Assembly: GCA_964435475.1 (NCBI GenBank)
Contig: CAYSZB010000015.1
Coordinates: 1 to 42,981, forward strand
Length of the DNA: 42,981 bases
Reading direction: 5' to 3'
From: CAYSZB01 sp964435475
GTDB lineage: Bacteria; Chloroflexota; Anaerolineae; Anaerolineales; Anaerolineaceae
Within the stretch, counting starts at the first letter, position 1; every line of letters begins with the position of its first letter. A model generated the notes under the pieces. The model did not search any database. It was given only the letters and a program-made list of their open reading frames with translations, and had not been told where the DNA came from. Shown here in pieces: positions 8,353 through 16,678 of the stretch. The position numbers were made by a program, and so were the translations under genes.

Positions 8353-8375
8353 ATTATAACATGGGGTGATATAAT
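8353..8375. promoter_or_regulatory. Back-to-back -10 boxes of divergent promoters
   Basis: A minus-strand TATAAT (8353-8358) faces the M50 gene and gives it a leader of about 30 nt. A plus-strand extended -10, TGATATAAT (8367-8375), faces the DUF951 gene and ends seven nt before its ATG. The two boxes are 11 nt apart, so the polymerases would compete. Confidence 0.6.
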
Positions 8376-8382
8376 CTTAACG

Positions 8383-8634
8383 ATGCTACCAGACCTGGTG
8401 ATTGGAATGAAAGTGCGATTGCGAAAAGTTCATCCATGCGGAGGCTTTGATTGGGAAGTTGTCCGCCTGGGTGCTGATATTGGGCTGGTTTGTCAAAAAT
8501 GCGGTCACAAGGTATTACTTTCACGGCGCGACCTGGCAAAAAGATTTAAGAATGTTATTTCGAAACCAGACCAAGCACAACCAATGGTCTCGGAACAGGA
8601 TCCTGGAAAAATTCAGATTGAGCGAGAACGCTAA
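8383..8634 (+). CDS. DUF951 family protein
   Basis: This 83-residue protein carries the DUF951 pattern HPCGGFDWEVVRLGADIGLVC (in two blocks around residues 17-37) followed by CQKCGHKVLLSR, with cysteines at C19, C37 and C40 that could bind zinc. A charged tail of about 25 residues extends beyond the family core. The family is small and of unknown function. Its TAA overlaps the tsaE ATG (TAATG), so it is translationally coupled to the t6A modification genes. The ATG at 8383 sits seven nt after an extended -10 box and has no ribosome binding site, so the transcript is probably leaderless. Confidence 0.88.
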   Translation: MLPDLVIGMKVRLRKVHPCGGFDWEVVRLGADIGLVCQKCGHKVLLSRRDLAKRFKNVISKPDQAQPMVSEQDPGKIQIERER

Positions 8635-9131
8635 TGCCTATTCTGGATGATCGCACATTTGAGTTTTACAGCCACAGCCCCGAACAGACCCGGCGGATCG
8701 GCATCCGCCTGGGCGGGCTGATCAAGGCGGGAGATGCCATTTGCCTTGAAGGCAACCTGGGGTCTGGCAAGACAACTTTTGTGCAGGGCTTGACCCAGGG
8801 GTGGGGCTCTTTGGACCCGGTCACGAGCCCATCCTACGTGATCGTCAATCAATACCGCCATCCTGACGAAGGCATACTTTTTCATGCTGATGCCTACAGG
8901 TTGGAAAGCCTGAGGGATGTGGAAATGTTGGACCTTGATCTTATGCTCAGGAATGGTGTGTTGGTCATTGAATGGGCGGACAAGATCAAAGAAATTCTCC
9001 CTGAAGAAAATCTATGGATAAAAATGAAATGGATAAGCGCAGAGCAACGCTACATGCATATTTCTGGCAATGGCTCCAGGCATGAGGCATTGCTTAATCA
9101 AATTAAACAATCCATTTTTGGAGGGGTCTAA
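8634..9131 (+). CDS. tsaE: tRNA t6A biosynthesis ATPase TsaE
   Basis: The 165-residue protein has a Walker A motif GNLGSGKTTF (about residues 40-49), TSPSYVIVNQY (about 64-74), the HADAYRLES segment (about 83-91) and the IEWADKI motif near 113, all typical of TsaE/YjeE. TsaE binds and hydrolyses ATP in the TsaB-TsaD-TsaE complex that makes N6-threonylcarbamoyladenosine in ANN-decoding tRNAs. It starts in a TAATG overlap with DUF951 and ends in a TAATG overlap with tsaB. The usual order tsaE-tsaB-rimI is kept; tsaD and tsaC are not in this window. Confidence 0.95.
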   Translation: MPILDDRTFEFYSHSPEQTRRIGIRLGGLIKAGDAICLEGNLGSGKTTFVQGLTQGWGSLDPVTSPSYVIVNQYRHPDEGILFHADAYRLESLRDVEMLDLDLMLRNGVLVIEWADKIKEILPEENLWIKMKWISAEQRYMHISGNGSRHEALLNQIKQSIFGGV

Positions 9132-9799
9132 TGATCCTGGCTATTGATACTTCCACGGAATGGGTCGGTCTGGCACTGTATGACTCTGACCAGGTTGTAA
9201 CTGAACAGGTTTGGCGATCTCGCAATCATCATACTGTGGAACTGGTGCCTGCCATTGATCACCTGTTAAAACGGGTTGGCGTCAAAAAATCCGAGTTAAG
9301 TGGTTTGGGCGTCGCGCTGGGACCAGGCTCATTTACCAGCCTGCGCATCGGGGTTACAGTTGCCAAAGGGTTGGCGATGGCACTCAAAATTCCCGTGGTT
9401 GGTTTTCATTCATTGGACATCCTGGCAACCGGGCAACCCATCATGGATATTCCCTTATGGGCGGTCTTGCATGCCGGCAGAGGTCTTTTAGCTTTTTCAC
9501 CATATGAAAACCAGGGTAGTACATGGATTCGCCAGGCAGATTCGATTGTCATTTCCGCAAAAGACCTTGAAGGACAGGTCAAAGGCCCTGTATATGTTTG
9601 TGGTGAGATGACTTCCCAGGAGCGGCAGATCCTCGGTAGAAAATATAAGACTGTCAGGGTGGCAGCACCGGTTGATTGTATAAGAAGGCCGGCAATATTG
9701 GCTGCGATGGCACTATCAAGGTTGAGCGGTAACCAGGCTTCAGAAATTGGAACCCTGTCTCCCATCTACTTGCATACCTCTACCCCAATTCCTGGATAA
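9131..9799 (+). CDS. tsaB: tRNA t6A biosynthesis protein TsaB
   Basis: The 222-residue protein belongs to the ASKHA fold of TsaB (YeaZ): the N-terminal MILAIDTSTEWVGLALYD strand-loop and the GVALGPGSFTSLRIGV segment (about residues 58-73) are diagnostic. TsaB is the scaffold partner of TsaD in t6A synthesis and has no metal-site catalysis of its own. It is coupled to tsaE and rimI by TAATG overlaps at both ends. Length is normal for the family. Confidence 0.95.
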   Translation: MILAIDTSTEWVGLALYDSDQVVTEQVWRSRNHHTVELVPAIDHLLKRVGVKKSELSGLGVALGPGSFTSLRIGVTVAKGLAMALKIPVVGFHSLDILATGQPIMDIPLWAVLHAGRGLLAFSPYENQGSTWIRQADSIVISAKDLEGQVKGPVYVCGEMTSQERQILGRKYKTVRVAAPVDCIRRPAILAAMALSRLSGNQASEIGTLSPIYLHTSTPIPG

Positions 9800-10305
9800 T
9801 GGTAAAGAAGATCAGCGAAGTGCACTTCAGGATAATGGGGATACAGGACCTGCCTTTGGTGCAGGAATTGGATAAAATTTCGTTTCATAACCCGTGGCCT
9901 GAAGGGGCATTTAAGTATGAACTGCTTGAAAGCCACAACTCACTTTGTTGGGTTGCTGAAATCGAAGAGGATTTTCAGCCGCTTGTGGTTGCCAGCATCA
10001 TTATCTGGCTAATCGTTGACGAAGCCCATGTAGCTACACTGGCCGTCAGCCCTGATTACCGTTCCCGTGGCATTGGCAGGCGCCTGATGGCTACTGCTTT
10101 ATTGGATGCGTATCAAAAGGGAGCGCGAAAATCACTCCTTGAAGCACGCCAGAGCAATCAGTATGCCCTGCACCTCTATTATGGCTTTGGATTTGAGGCG
10201 GTCGGAATCAGGCCAGGTTATTATCCGGATAATCATGAAGACGCATTATTATTAACGCTTGATCCTTTGGATCCTGAAAAACTGACCCAATTGACTGCGG
10301 TGTAA
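9799..10305 (+). CDS. rimI: Ribosomal protein S18-alanine N-acetyltransferase-like GNAT protein
   Basis: The 168-residue GNAT has the acetyl-CoA loop in ATLAVSPDYRSRGIGRRLM (about residues 74-92), the conserved NQYALHLYYGFGFEAVG segment (about 119-136) and the C-terminal PGYYPDNHEDALLLTL pattern of RimI. RimI acetylates the N-terminal alanine of ribosomal protein S18 in E. coli; other substrates are possible in distant bacteria. It is the last gene of the TAATG-coupled chain after tsaB, the usual location of rimI. Confidence 0.92.
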   Translation: MVKKISEVHFRIMGIQDLPLVQELDKISFHNPWPEGAFKYELLESHNSLCWVAEIEEDFQPLVVASIIIWLIVDEAHVATLAVSPDYRSRGIGRRLMATALLDAYQKGARKSLLEARQSNQYALHLYYGFGFEAVGIRPGYYPDNHEDALLLTLDPLDPEKLTQLTAV

Positions 10306-10334
10306 ACCCAGGATCAATTGTCATTACCAACGCT

Positions 10335-10340
10335 TATAAT
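10335..10340 (+). promoter_or_regulatory. Possible -10 box before uracil-DNA glycosylase
   Basis: TATAAT lies 38 nt upstream of the chosen ATG at 10379. A correctly spaced -35 box is not seen (a TTGTCA is only 11 nt away). It suggests the glycosylase may have its own transcription start. Confidence 0.4.
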
Positions 10341-10378
10341 AAACCTTTGTTTTGAACAGATTCACATAGGAAATGTTT

Positions 10379-11035
10379 ATGGAAAATATGGATAGGCTTA
10401 ATGAAATAAGGCAGCAGGTAGCTGCCTGCCAGAAGTGCAAACTGAGTGTCACCAGGAACCGGTCAGTTCCGGGTGAGGGTCCGGTCACCAGCCAGGTGAT
10501 GTTCATTGGTGAAGGTCCCGGGTTTCATGAAAATGAGCAGGGTAAACCTTTTGTGGGACAGGCAGGCATGTTCCTGGATGAGTTGCTGAACCATGCGGGC
10601 TTGAAAAGAAGTGAGGTCTTTATCACCAATGTGGTGAAATGCCGTCCACCAGGCAACCGCGATCCGGAACCTGAAGAATTGACGGCATGCCGGGCATATC
10701 TTGAGGAGCAGATGACGATCATTGATCCCCCTGTCATTGTGACCCTGGGGCGTTTCTCAATGGCACATTTTCTGATCGATGGCAAAATAAGCACTATTCA
10801 CGGTAAGCCAGCGACGATCAACGGAAAGCTGATCGTCCCGATGTATCATCCCGCTGCTGCATTACACCAACCGGCACTCAAGAGTGTCTTGATCGATGAC
10901 TTTAAAAGACTACCCGCGATTATTGAGCGCGGTTTGAGAGATCTGGCAGAGAAAACAAAGACAGTCTTTCAGGAAAAACAACTTGAGGAACCGGAAGATA
11001 AGTCTTCAGAAGCGACGCAATTGAGCCTGTTTTAG
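10379..11035 (+). CDS. Type-4 (4Fe-4S) uracil-DNA glycosylase with terminal clamp-binding motif
   Basis: The enzyme removes uracil from DNA at the start of base-excision repair. From ATG 10379 it has 218 residues. Four cysteines (C17, C20, C88, C104) match the iron-sulfur ligands of the family. Motif 1 is GEGPGFHENEQGKPFVGQAG (about 44-63), followed by ITNVVKCRPPGNRDP (about 82-96) and the second active-site motif MYHPAAAL (about 152-159). AGGAA starts 11 nt before ATG 10379, a better fit than the in-frame ATG at 10373. A disordered acidic tail ends in exactly QLSLF, the consensus pentapeptide by which bacterial proteins bind the DNA polymerase beta sliding clamp; this suggests recruitment to replication forks. 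Confidence 0.93.
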   Translation: MENMDRLNEIRQQVAACQKCKLSVTRNRSVPGEGPVTSQVMFIGEGPGFHENEQGKPFVGQAGMFLDELLNHAGLKRSEVFITNVVKCRPPGNRDPEPEELTACRAYLEEQMTIIDPPVIVTLGRFSMAHFLIDGKISTIHGKPATINGKLIVPMYHPAAALHQPALKSVLIDDFKRLPAIIERGLRDLAEKTKTVFQEKQLEEPEDKSSEATQLSLF

Positions 11036-11074
11036 AAAAATTCGGGTGAAAAACTCCGACTGAAGTGATAAATG

Positions 11075-11105
11075 ACATGCATGTTGTACTGATCCCCTGT
11101 ACTGA
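11075..11105. promoter_or_regulatory. Palindrome and direct repeats upstream of the glycan operon
   Basis: ACATGCATGT (11075-11084) is a perfect 10-bp palindrome. It is followed by two copies of TGTACTGA (11085-11092 and 11098-11105) spaced 13 nt start to start. The cluster lies 52-82 nt upstream of the first gene of the long plus-strand glycan block, where an operator could sit. No regulator binding is shown. Confidence 0.3.
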
Positions 11106-11156
11106 ACCTTCTATCTTTCAATATGTCCTTATGGTAAAGGAGATAATTGAAGCATA

Positions 11157-12539
11157 ATGGGTGAAAAGGGTTTGAAGAGTTGGAGCAAAGATTTCATCCT
11201 TAAGAAGGTTGTGCGCAACTCTTCCTATATTTTTGCCAGCCAGGCGATCAGTGCAATCTTAAGTATCCTCACCGCCAACCTGTTGGGCGTTTCCGGGTTT
11301 GGTGTGCTGGGAGTTGTTATCAGCTTTATCTCCAATGTCAACCGTCTCTTGTCATTCCGCATGAGCGAGTTCATCGTCAGGTATGTTGGGGCGGCAATCG
11401 CCCGCGAAGAAAGAAAAAGCGCGGTGGCAGTGATCAAGTTGGCCGCAATGACAGAGGCGACAACATCACTCATTGCATTAACAATTCTTATGCTGCTGGC
11501 GCCATGGGCTGCAGAGCAGTTTGCCAAAGATCCTTCCACAGCGGTTCTCTTTCGCATATACGGGCTGACCATCCTTGGAAACCTGGTAACCGAAACGTCT
11601 ACAGGCATCCTGCAGGTGACCGGCCACTTTCGCAGCCAGGCAGTGGTCAATTTCATCCAGGGTGTCATTACCGCCTTATTATTCCTGGTGGTGTTTCTGA
11701 ACCAGGGTGGGGTGATGGCTGTCATGCTGGTCTACCTGGCTGGCAAGATGATCCTGGGCCTGGGTCCTGTGGGCTTGGCTTTTTACTGGCTGCACAAGGA
11801 ATGGGGCACAGGTTGGTGGAAAGGAAGCTCTAAAGGATATTTACCCCCCGTTAAGGAGATGGCGCGCTTTGCTGTCAGTACCAACCTGAGTGGAACGATC
11901 AACCTGGTCGCGCGGGATAGTGAGGTGCTGTGGGTTAGTTACTTTTTCTCCACAGTGGAAGCCGGCTATTTCAAGGTAGCCCTGGCAATTGTCAACCTGG
12001 CAATCATGCCGATCACCCCGTTCATCAGCACCACTTACCCGGAATTGGCAAAGAATGTTGCCCTTCAAGCCTGGACTCGTCTAAAAAGCCTGCTGAAGCG
12101 TGTTACGGCGATCTCGGGAGCCTGGACAAGTGTAGTTATCCTGGGTTTACTTCTGCTGGGAAAACAACTGCTTTTTTCACCCTTGACCCTGTTTGGCAGA
12201 ACCTTCCAGGTGTATCAGAGCGGGTACCTGCCAGCATTTGAAGTATTGCTGATCCTGATGATCGGTTTCGGCATGGCCAATATCTTCTTTTGGGATCGAT
12301 CACTACTGCTATCATTCAATAAGCCGGGTTTTGTTCTGAAGGTCGCCGCGATTGGGGTGGCCTTGAAAACACTGCTGGCTTTTCTCTTGGTGCCCCGCTT
12401 CGGATACATTATGGAGGCGATGTTATTGACAGCTTATTTTGTGGGGACGGTTGGTACCATCCTGTTGCGGGGAGTCAAAGATATACGCCAGCAGGAGAAA
12501 ACTCATCCTGAGTTGGTAACCGCCGGTGTGGGCGAATGA
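11157..12539 (+). CDS. Wzx-like polysaccharide flippase (MOP/MATE superfamily)
   Basis: The 460-residue protein is strongly hydrophobic, with about 12 predicted membrane segments and the early segment NSSYIFASQAISAILSILTANLLGVSGFG (read in parts, residues 21-49) typical of O-antigen flippases. Such proteins move undecaprenyl-linked oligosaccharides across the membrane. It opens the unidirectional glycan block. AGGAG lies 14 nt before the ATG, which is long, so a different start is possible though none is obvious. A flippase beside an ABC exporter further down implies two export routes: Wzx-type repeat units, and full chains through Wzm/Wzt. Confidence 0.88.
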   Translation: MGEKGLKSWSKDFILKKVVRNSSYIFASQAISAILSILTANLLGVSGFGVLGVVISFISNVNRLLSFRMSEFIVRYVGAAIAREERKSAVAVIKLAAMTEATTSLIALTILMLLAPWAAEQFAKDPSTAVLFRIYGLTILGNLVTETSTGILQVTGHFRSQAVVNFIQGVITALLFLVVFLNQGGVMAVMLVYLAGKMILGLGPVGLAFYWLHKEWGTGWWKGSSKGYLPPVKEMARFAVSTNLSGTINLVARDSEVLWVSYFFSTVEAGYFKVALAIVNLAIMPITPFISTTYPELAKNVALQAWTRLKSLLKRVTAISGAWTSVVILGLLLLGKQLLFSPLTLFGRTFQVYQSGYLPAFEVLLILMIGFGMANIFFWDRSLLLSFNKPGFVLKVAAIGVALKTLLAFLLVPRFGYIMEAMLLTAYFVGTVGTILLRGVKDIRQQEKTHPELVTAGVGE

Positions 12540-12555
12540 CGGACAGGTATTGAAC

Positions 12556-13686
12556 ATGAGAATTGTTGTCATATCCGCTTCGTTTGTACCATCGACAGCT
12601 GCCAATAGCATTGAGGTCATGAAGGTGGCCAATGCCCTGTCAGATATCGGTCACCAGGTAACATTAATCGTACCGGGTGAAGCGACTGCAAAATGGGATG
12701 AACTTTCTGAGTGGTACGGAATCAGATACCCCTTTGAAATCATCTGGTTGAAAGAAAACCTGGCATTTCGGCGCTATGATTTTGCTCTTAAGGCAACCAG
12801 GAAAGCTTTACAACTCAAACCAGACCTTGTTTATACCTGGATGTTACAGGCAGCAGTGCTGAGCCTGTGGCATAGGATCCCGGTGATGCTTGAACTGCAC
12901 GATCGCATCAGGGGCAAGATCGCACCGACACTTTTTAAGTCCATCTTGCATTCCCGAATACCCAGGTTGCTCCTGCCGATCACCAGGGCTTTGGTCGATG
13001 TGCTCGAAAGAGAATTGAGCATTTCAATTCCTGCAAAACTCATTCACATTGCACCCAGCGGGATCGAACTGGAACGTTATGCAGACCTTCCCCAGGCTGA
13101 GGATACGCGTAAATTGCTGGGTCTGCCTGAGGGGTTGACTGCCGGTTATAGTGGTCATTTTTATTCCGGGAGGGGGATGGACCTGTTGTTGTCACTGGCG
13201 AACTCTTTTCCTGGGGTGAATTTCCTGTGGGTAGGTGGGCAGGATAAGGCGGTGGCTGAATGGAGGCAAAGACTGCACGAACAGGGAGTAGCCAACGTCA
13301 CCCTGACAGGTTTCATTCCCAATCAACGAATTGCAGTTTACCAGGCCGCCTGTGATATTTTACTAATGCCTTATGAATTATCCATCGCAGGCAGTGGCGG
13401 GGGCAACACAGCTGATATTTGCAGCCCGATGAAGATGTTTGAATATATGGCAGCCGGTCGGGCGATCATGACCAGTGACCTTCCTGTTTTGCGTGAGGTG
13501 CTGAATGAGCAAAATGCGGTTTTTTGCGCAACACAAGATATCGAAGCGTGGGAAATGGCTTTTGGAAAATTGATCAATGATCCAATCAAAAGGCAAACAC
13601 TTGGTGAACATGCCATCAAAGATGTACAGGCATATTCCTGGAATGAAAGAGCCACGAAAGCACTGGCGAAATTAGGGTTGCCGTAA
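12556..13686 (+). CDS. Glycosyltransferase family 4 protein
   Basis: The GT-B enzyme has 376 residues from ATG 12556, where the fold begins directly with MRIVVISASFVPSTAANS. The C-terminal half has GYSGHFYSGRGMDLLLSLA (about 198-216) and the donor-binding segment SPMKMFEYMAAGRAIMTSD (about 289-307) with the family glutamate. GT4 enzymes transfer sugars from nucleotide or lipid donors with retention; donor and acceptor cannot be told. An upstream in-frame ATG at 12526 would overlap the flippase gene and lacks a ribosome binding site. It lies 16 nt after the flippase stop. Confidence 0.88.
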   Translation: MRIVVISASFVPSTAANSIEVMKVANALSDIGHQVTLIVPGEATAKWDELSEWYGIRYPFEIIWLKENLAFRRYDFALKATRKALQLKPDLVYTWMLQAAVLSLWHRIPVMLELHDRIRGKIAPTLFKSILHSRIPRLLLPITRALVDVLERELSISIPAKLIHIAPSGIELERYADLPQAEDTRKLLGLPEGLTAGYSGHFYSGRGMDLLLSLANSFPGVNFLWVGGQDKAVAEWRQRLHEQGVANVTLTGFIPNQRIAVYQAACDILLMPYELSIAGSGGGNTADICSPMKMFEYMAAGRAIMTSDLPVLREVLNEQNAVFCATQDIEAWEMAFGKLINDPIKRQTLGEHAIKDVQAYSWNERATKALAKLGLP

Positions 13687-13701
13687 GATTAGTACTGTCC
13701 T

Positions 13702-15036
13702 ATGAAGAAATCTGAATTTCAAACTAATACTCGGGAATTTTTAAAAGGTTTCCTGGTAGTCTTTTTGGTCGGGCTGGCGATAAGGATTGCGCTGTTTATC
13801 ACCTACCTGCCGGTTTCCTATAATGACACAGCCAGTTACTGGCGCTCAGCCCAGGCGTTACTCGAGAACTTTTCAATTTATGATGGCACACGTACCCCGG
13901 GTTACCCGGCGTTCCTGGCAATTGCCGGCAGTGAAAGGGTTGTCTATATCCTGCAGCTATTAATGGGATTGATGATAAGCCTTGTCCTGTTCACCCTGGG
14001 TAAGAGACTTACCGGTTCCACCGTTTTTGGAGTGCTGGCTGGTATTGTGCACAGCCTGAATACAGGTCAGATCTTTTTCGAAGCCAATGTACTGACCGAA
14101 ACATTAACCACATTTTGGCTGGCACTGACCTTCCTGTTCGTTTTCCTGGGTGCCAGGCAGGATGCAAAAATTAGGCTCCTGTATTTTACGCTGGCAGGAT
14201 TGACCAGTTCATTAACTGCGCTCACGCGGCCTTTGTTTATCTTTTTGCCGGTGTTGCTCTCCGTATTTCTTGCAGTCAAGTTTTCAAACAGGAAGGTCAC
14301 CATTAATTGGCGTCCCTTGCTCTGCGTACTCATCCCGGCGATCATACTGGTGGGAGGCTGGATGGGTTGGGTGAAGGCACGCTTTGGCGTCCTGAACCTC
14401 TCTGTGATGGGTGGGTTCCATATGGTTCAGCATACCGGGTATTATTTCGAAGATGTCCCGGAAGAGGATGCCATCCTGCGTGATATATACCTGCAATACC
14501 GCGATAAGCGTGTTGCCCTTTATGGAACGCAGGGCAACACCATCTGGGATGCGATCCCCGTGATGCAGGAAGCTTCCGGGTTGAATATCATTGAATTATC
14601 CGCGGAGCTGCAGCGAATTTCCATTGGTCTGATAAAAACACATCCCTGGCAGTACATGAAATTTGTTCTTAAAGGATGGACTCTTTTCTGGTTGGCACCG
14701 GTTTACTGGTCAGAAAATGCGTATCTCCAGCCTGCTTTTATCCCTATTGCCAGAATATGGGTGTTCATGGGGAGAGCCATTTCCTTTGGCAGCAACCTGT
14801 TGTTCATTGTGACCAGCGCCTTGGCGTTGTTATGGAAGAAACTCAGGCAGGTTTGGAACCTAAAACCGATGTTGTGGATCATGACAGCAACGGTCTGGGC
14901 GACTTCCATTGTTCAAACCCTGCTGGATCATGGGGATAACCCGCGTTTCCTGGTGCCTCTGCAATCCTTAGTGATTTTCTGGGTTCTTTGGATCATCTAT
15001 CATTCGTGGTTTATACTCAAGCAAAAAAGGGCATGA
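13702..15036 (+). CDS. Polytopic GT-C-like membrane protein (putative glycosyltransferase)
   Basis: The 444-residue protein has roughly ten membrane segments. After the first one comes a loop with YNDTASYW and GTRTPGYPAFLA (about 40-75). An acidic residue in the first extracytoplasmic loop and the RTPGYP motif are the pattern of GT-C enzymes such as PMT and ArnT-like transferases, which use polyprenyl-phosphate sugars outside the membrane. The C-terminal DHGDNPRFLVPLQ segment is also typical. The substrate is unknown. It is five nt upstream of another large membrane protein. Confidence 0.75.
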   Translation: MKKSEFQTNTREFLKGFLVVFLVGLAIRIALFITYLPVSYNDTASYWRSAQALLENFSIYDGTRTPGYPAFLAIAGSERVVYILQLLMGLMISLVLFTLGKRLTGSTVFGVLAGIVHSLNTGQIFFEANVLTETLTTFWLALTFLFVFLGARQDAKIRLLYFTLAGLTSSLTALTRPLFIFLPVLLSVFLAVKFSNRKVTINWRPLLCVLIPAIILVGGWMGWVKARFGVLNLSVMGGFHMVQHTGYYFEDVPEEDAILRDIYLQYRDKRVALYGTQGNTIWDAIPVMQEASGLNIIELSAELQRISIGLIKTHPWQYMKFVLKGWTLFWLAPVYWSENAYLQPAFIPIARIWVFMGRAISFGSNLLFIVTSALALLWKKLRQVWNLKPMLWIMTATVWATSIVQTLLDHGDNPRFLVPLQSLVIFWVLWIIYHSWFILKQKRA

Positions 15037-15040
15037 AAGA

Positions 15041-16591
15041 ATGCGATCATCAATTTTCTGGAAAAGACCAATACCTTACTTGTTCGGTGTATTGATAGCT
15101 GGTTTGGCAATCGGCATTTTAATCCCCCTAATCCTTTCGGATGCGCCCCTGGGCCGATCTTTTTCTGCAACAGCATTTGTGGCTGTCATCATACTGCTGA
15201 TGCTAGTCCTGGCATGGCGCATGGCAGGCGGGGGAAAAAAGCTTTTCTGGATGATGCTCATTGCTTTCCTCTTACGCCTGGCGGTAGGCATCTTCTTTGC
15301 CTGGGGATTGCCTAAATTTGGTTACCCGGAGGACGGACAACTGGCAGGCTATTTCTATTCGGATGCCTTCACCCGCGACAGCCAGGCCTGGTCGCTGGCG
15401 GTTAGCGGCGAGCCACTGTCCAGGGCTTTTGGTGGTGAACTGGTCAGTGATCAATATGGCGGTTTGCTGGCGATAAGCGCCCTGGTCTACCGTTTGTTCA
15501 GCCCGGATGCTCATCCTCCTTACTTGATACTCATTATAACCGCTGCAGTCTCGGCAATCGGTTTACCATTTATGCTTAGCGCTGCCAACCGCTTGTTGAA
15601 GGAGAAATACTCGACCATCGCCGGCTGGATCCTGGTATTCTTTCCGGACGCGGTCCTGCTGGGTGCCACCCAAATGCGAGAACCATTTATGATCACGGCT
15701 TTCATCATGTGTTTTTGGGCTGTCATCACCTGGAAAGGGACAAATAAGCGATTTTTCAGAGTCCTGGCAATGATCATTGGCCTGGTTCTCATGCTAGCCA
15801 TATCCACCCGCTCGGCGGTTTTGCTGCTGGCTTTCATTTTTATCGCTTTATGGATCGAGGTCAGCCAAAACCTGTCAAAAAAATGGATAAGGGCGGCTGG
15901 TTGGGTGATCTTGGGCTTGGTGGTCATACTGCTGGCTGGTTTGTCATGGGCATGGCTAAGAGATGTGATGCGCTGGGATATGCTTTTGGCGTACCGTGCA
16001 TCGGGGTGGATCGAACTGATCTTTGATTCAACCCCAAAGTGGCTTCATGCACCGTTCCTGATCGTTTATGGTATTTTTCAACCGGTACTGCCGGCAGCCA
16101 TTGCTGATCCTGCACCCTGGATCTGGCGGGTCAGCGGTATTTTCCGCGGACTTGGGTGGTATGCCATGCTGCCGTTCCTGGTCTATGGCCTGTTCATTAC
16201 CTGGAAAGCGGATGATAAGAGCCGAAAAGTGATGTTGAGCTGGTTGATCATATCCATATGGGCATGGATACTCATTTCTTCGGCGAGGGCAGGCGGCGAC
16301 CAGTGGGACAACCCACGCTATCGCATGATGCTGATCCCATGGATGAGTTTAATTGCAGCTTATGTTTTGCAATGGAGCAAGGACCATCAAAGCCGCTGGT
16401 TCTGGCGATGGCTGATGGTTGAAGGCGTATTCCTGCTGTTCTTTACCCACTGGTACATCGGCCGCTATGCCGAGATCTATAGACCAATACCGTTCCCGAT
16501 CATGGTGGCATTGATCACAGGCATCAGTGGGGTGGTAATGCTTGGTGGATGGTTGTTGGATCGGCGACGAGATAAAGGGTTAAGAAACTAA
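15041..16591 (+). CDS. Polytopic membrane protein, possible GT-C glycosyltransferase
   Basis: The 516-residue protein has about 11 hydrophobic segments. A long first loop contains FYSDAFTRDSQAWSLA (about 103-118), followed by DQYGGLLAISALVYRLF, reminiscent of the acidic first loop of GT-C enzymes. Near the end GGDQWDNPRYRMMLIPW (about 419-435) resembles the DNPRF motif of its upstream neighbour, so the two may be distantly related. Function is not proven; it could be a polymerase or ligase-like enzyme. It ends 87 nt before the regulator gene, which has its own promoter, so the first glycan unit probably stops here, although I see no terminator. Confidence 0.65.
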   Translation: MRSSIFWKRPIPYLFGVLIAGLAIGILIPLILSDAPLGRSFSATAFVAVIILLMLVLAWRMAGGGKKLFWMMLIAFLLRLAVGIFFAWGLPKFGYPEDGQLAGYFYSDAFTRDSQAWSLAVSGEPLSRAFGGELVSDQYGGLLAISALVYRLFSPDAHPPYLILIITAAVSAIGLPFMLSAANRLLKEKYSTIAGWILVFFPDAVLLGATQMREPFMITAFIMCFWAVITWKGTNKRFFRVLAMIIGLVLMLAISTRSAVLLLAFIFIALWIEVSQNLSKKWIRAAGWVILGLVVILLAGLSWAWLRDVMRWDMLLAYRASGWIELIFDSTPKWLHAPFLIVYGIFQPVLPAAIADPAPWIWRVSGIFRGLGWYAMLPFLVYGLFITWKADDKSRKVMLSWLIISIWAWILISSARAGGDQWDNPRYRMMLIPWMSLIAAYVLQWSKDHQSRWFWRWLMVEGVFLLFFTHWYIGRYAEIYRPIPFPIMVALITGISGVVMLGGWLLDRRRDKGLRN

Positions 16592-16635
16592 GCGATTTTC
16601 CGCCAGATTGCAGGAAATGTGTCATTTTCCACCCC

Positions 16636-16663
16636 TTGACTCTTTATTGACTCGAGCTATAAT
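16636..16663 (+). promoter_or_regulatory. Sigma70-type promoter of the regulator and second glycan unit
   Basis: TTGACT (16636-16641) is separated by 16 nt from a perfect TATAAT (16658-16663). Transcription would start near 16670, giving a leader of only about nine nt before the ATG at 16679, with no ribosome binding site. This is the best-formed promoter in the window. Confidence 0.75.
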
Positions 16664-16678
16664 TCAGCCATTGAATAT

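Noticed and set aside
16596..16632. Hairpin GGAAATG/CATTTTCC after the membrane protein gene as a terminator
   Set aside because: The stem contains a bulge and is not followed by a T-run, so it does not qualify as an intrinsic terminator.
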